Shown here piece after piece: positions 4,984 through 5,697 of a DNA stretch of 5,697 nt. The notes beneath the pieces are model-generated. The model did no database searches. It had not been told where the DNA came from and worked only from the letters and a program-made list of their open reading frames with translations. A program made the position numbers and the translations under genes. Source of the stretch: Bacillota bacterium (lineage in GTDB: Bacteria > Bacillota > Clostridia > Peptostreptococcales > Anaerovoracaceae); assembly GCA_017619985.1 (NCBI GenBank), contig JAFZRG010000116.1, positions 1 through 5,697 on the forward strand. The letters run 5' to 3'. Within the stretch, counting starts at the first letter, position 1. Every line of letters starts with the position of its first letter.

Positions 4984-5697
4984 ATGAATCTCTCAGCGAC
5001 ACTATCCGGAAAAACCTATACGTTCCGCTCCGTCAAGGACGTGCTGGCCAAGGCCAGCGAGGAAAAGAGCGGCGACCACCTGGCGGGCATCGCGGCCGAG
5101 ACAGCGCTCGAGCGCGTGGCGGCCAAGTACGTGCTGTCAAATCTCCTGGTCAAAGACCTGCGCGAGAATCCCGTCGTTCCCTACGAGGACGACGAGGTGA
5201 CCCGTATCAACCAGGACGGTCTGGATGAAGCCATGTACGAGCGGATCAAAAATATGACCATCGCGGAGCTGCGCGAGCACATCCTCGACTACGGCATGAG
5301 CGAGGAAGGCATCAAAGCGATCGGCAAAGCCCTGACCGCCGAGACCGTGGCGGGCGTCTGCAAGCTCATGACGAATCTGGACCTGATCTACGCGGCGAAC
5401 AAGATCCGCATTGAAGCGACCTGCAACACGACGATCGGCAAGCGCGGGCACCTGTCTACGAGACTGCAGCCCAACCATTCGACCGACAACGTCGAAGGCA
5501 TCACGGCGTCCCTGTTCGAGGGCCTGTCCTACGGCTGCGGCGACGCGCTGCTGGGGCTGAACCCGGTCAACGATACCGTATCGAGCCTCGCGGAGGTCTT
5601 GAAACGCTTCGACGAAGTCAAGAACCGCTTCGAGATCCCCACGCAGATCTGCGTGCTCGGCCACATCACGACCCAGATCGAGGCGGTCCGCAGAGGC
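4984..5697 (+). CDS. eutB: EutB, ethanolamine ammonia-lyase large (catalytic) subunit, N-terminal part
   Basis: The frame is open from ATG 4984 to the window end: 238 codons, about half of the roughly 453 residues normal for EutB. It begins MNLSATLSGKTYTFRSVKDVLAKA and aligns by eye with Escherichia coli EutB throughout: SGDHLAGIAAE, ERVAAKYVLS, NPVVPYEDDEVTR, ELREHIL, NTTIG, TRLQPN, EGLSYGCGDALLGLNPV, IPTQICVLGHITTQIEAVRRG. R160, Q162 and N193 fall at the same numbers as residues known to contact ethanolamine in the E. coli enzyme. EutB is the TIM-barrel subunit which, with EutC and adenosylcobalamin, converts ethanolamine to acetaldehyde and ammonia, often inside a microcompartment. AAGGA at 4969-4973 and a purine run up to 4980 precede the ATG. 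The 14-base gap from eutA indicates one transcript; eutC probably follows outside the window. Confidence 0.96.
   Translation, partial: MNLSATLSGKTYTFRSVKDVLAKASEEKSGDHLAGIAAETALERVAAKYVLSNLLVKDLRENPVVPYEDDEVTRINQDGLDEAMYERIKNMTIAELREHILDYGMSEEGIKAIGKALTAETVAGVCKLMTNLDLIYAANKIRIEATCNTTIGKRGHLSTRLQPNHSTDNVEGITASLFEGLSYGCGDALLGLNPVNDTVSSLAEVLKRFDEVKNRFEIPTQICVLGHITTQIEAVRRG

Overview
This window is the front half of an ethanolamine-utilization (eut) locus of the Firmicutes type. All genes are on the + strand. The sequence is GC-rich (roughly 60% by eye, with strong G/C preference at third codon positions). Control by a EutV/EutW two-component system acting through an RNA antiterminator is characteristic of Firmicutes, so a GC-rich anaerobic clostridial bacterium is the best guess. 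No finer placement can be supported from the sequence alone.

Layout. Positions 1-300 hold the C-terminal end of an ABC-transporter substrate-binding protein of the siderophore/cobalamin class. Next come a small integral-membrane ECF-transporter S component (323-859, TTG start) and a calcineurin-like metallophosphoesterase (870-1709). The ANTAR response regulator EutV (1745-2320) and the histidine kinase EutW (2317-3408) follow and are translationally coupled. After eutW lies a 121-base leader with two small hairpins, the second of which shares bases with a strong intrinsic terminator (about 3415-3491). EutA, the reactivating factor of ethanolamine ammonia-lyase (3530-4969), and EutB, its large catalytic subunit (from 4984, cut by the window end after 238 codons), follow the terminator.

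How the parts work together (family knowledge plus inference). EutW is expected to sense ethanolamine and phosphorylate EutV. EutV-P would then bind the two-hairpin RNA in the leader, prevent terminator formation, and allow transcription into eutA-eutB and probably further eut genes beyond the edge. EutB, with EutC, splits ethanolamine into acetaldehyde and ammonia using adenosylcobalamin, and EutA swaps out damaged cofactor. The upstream transporter genes could supply the corrinoid, but their substrates are not proven by sequence.

The most interesting non-coding signals are three. The overlapping antiterminator/terminator has hexaloops of the form AACANN, differing from the consensus I recall (A at position 1, G at position 4). 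A perfect TATAAT box with a plausible -35 lies inside the 3' end of eutW, placed where two otherwise rare ATA codons occur, and could supply the transcript that the antiterminator regulates. A U-rich/purine-rich pairing could cover the eutV ribosome binding site. I found no mobile element, CRISPR array, tRNA, rRNA or cobalamin riboswitch in the window.
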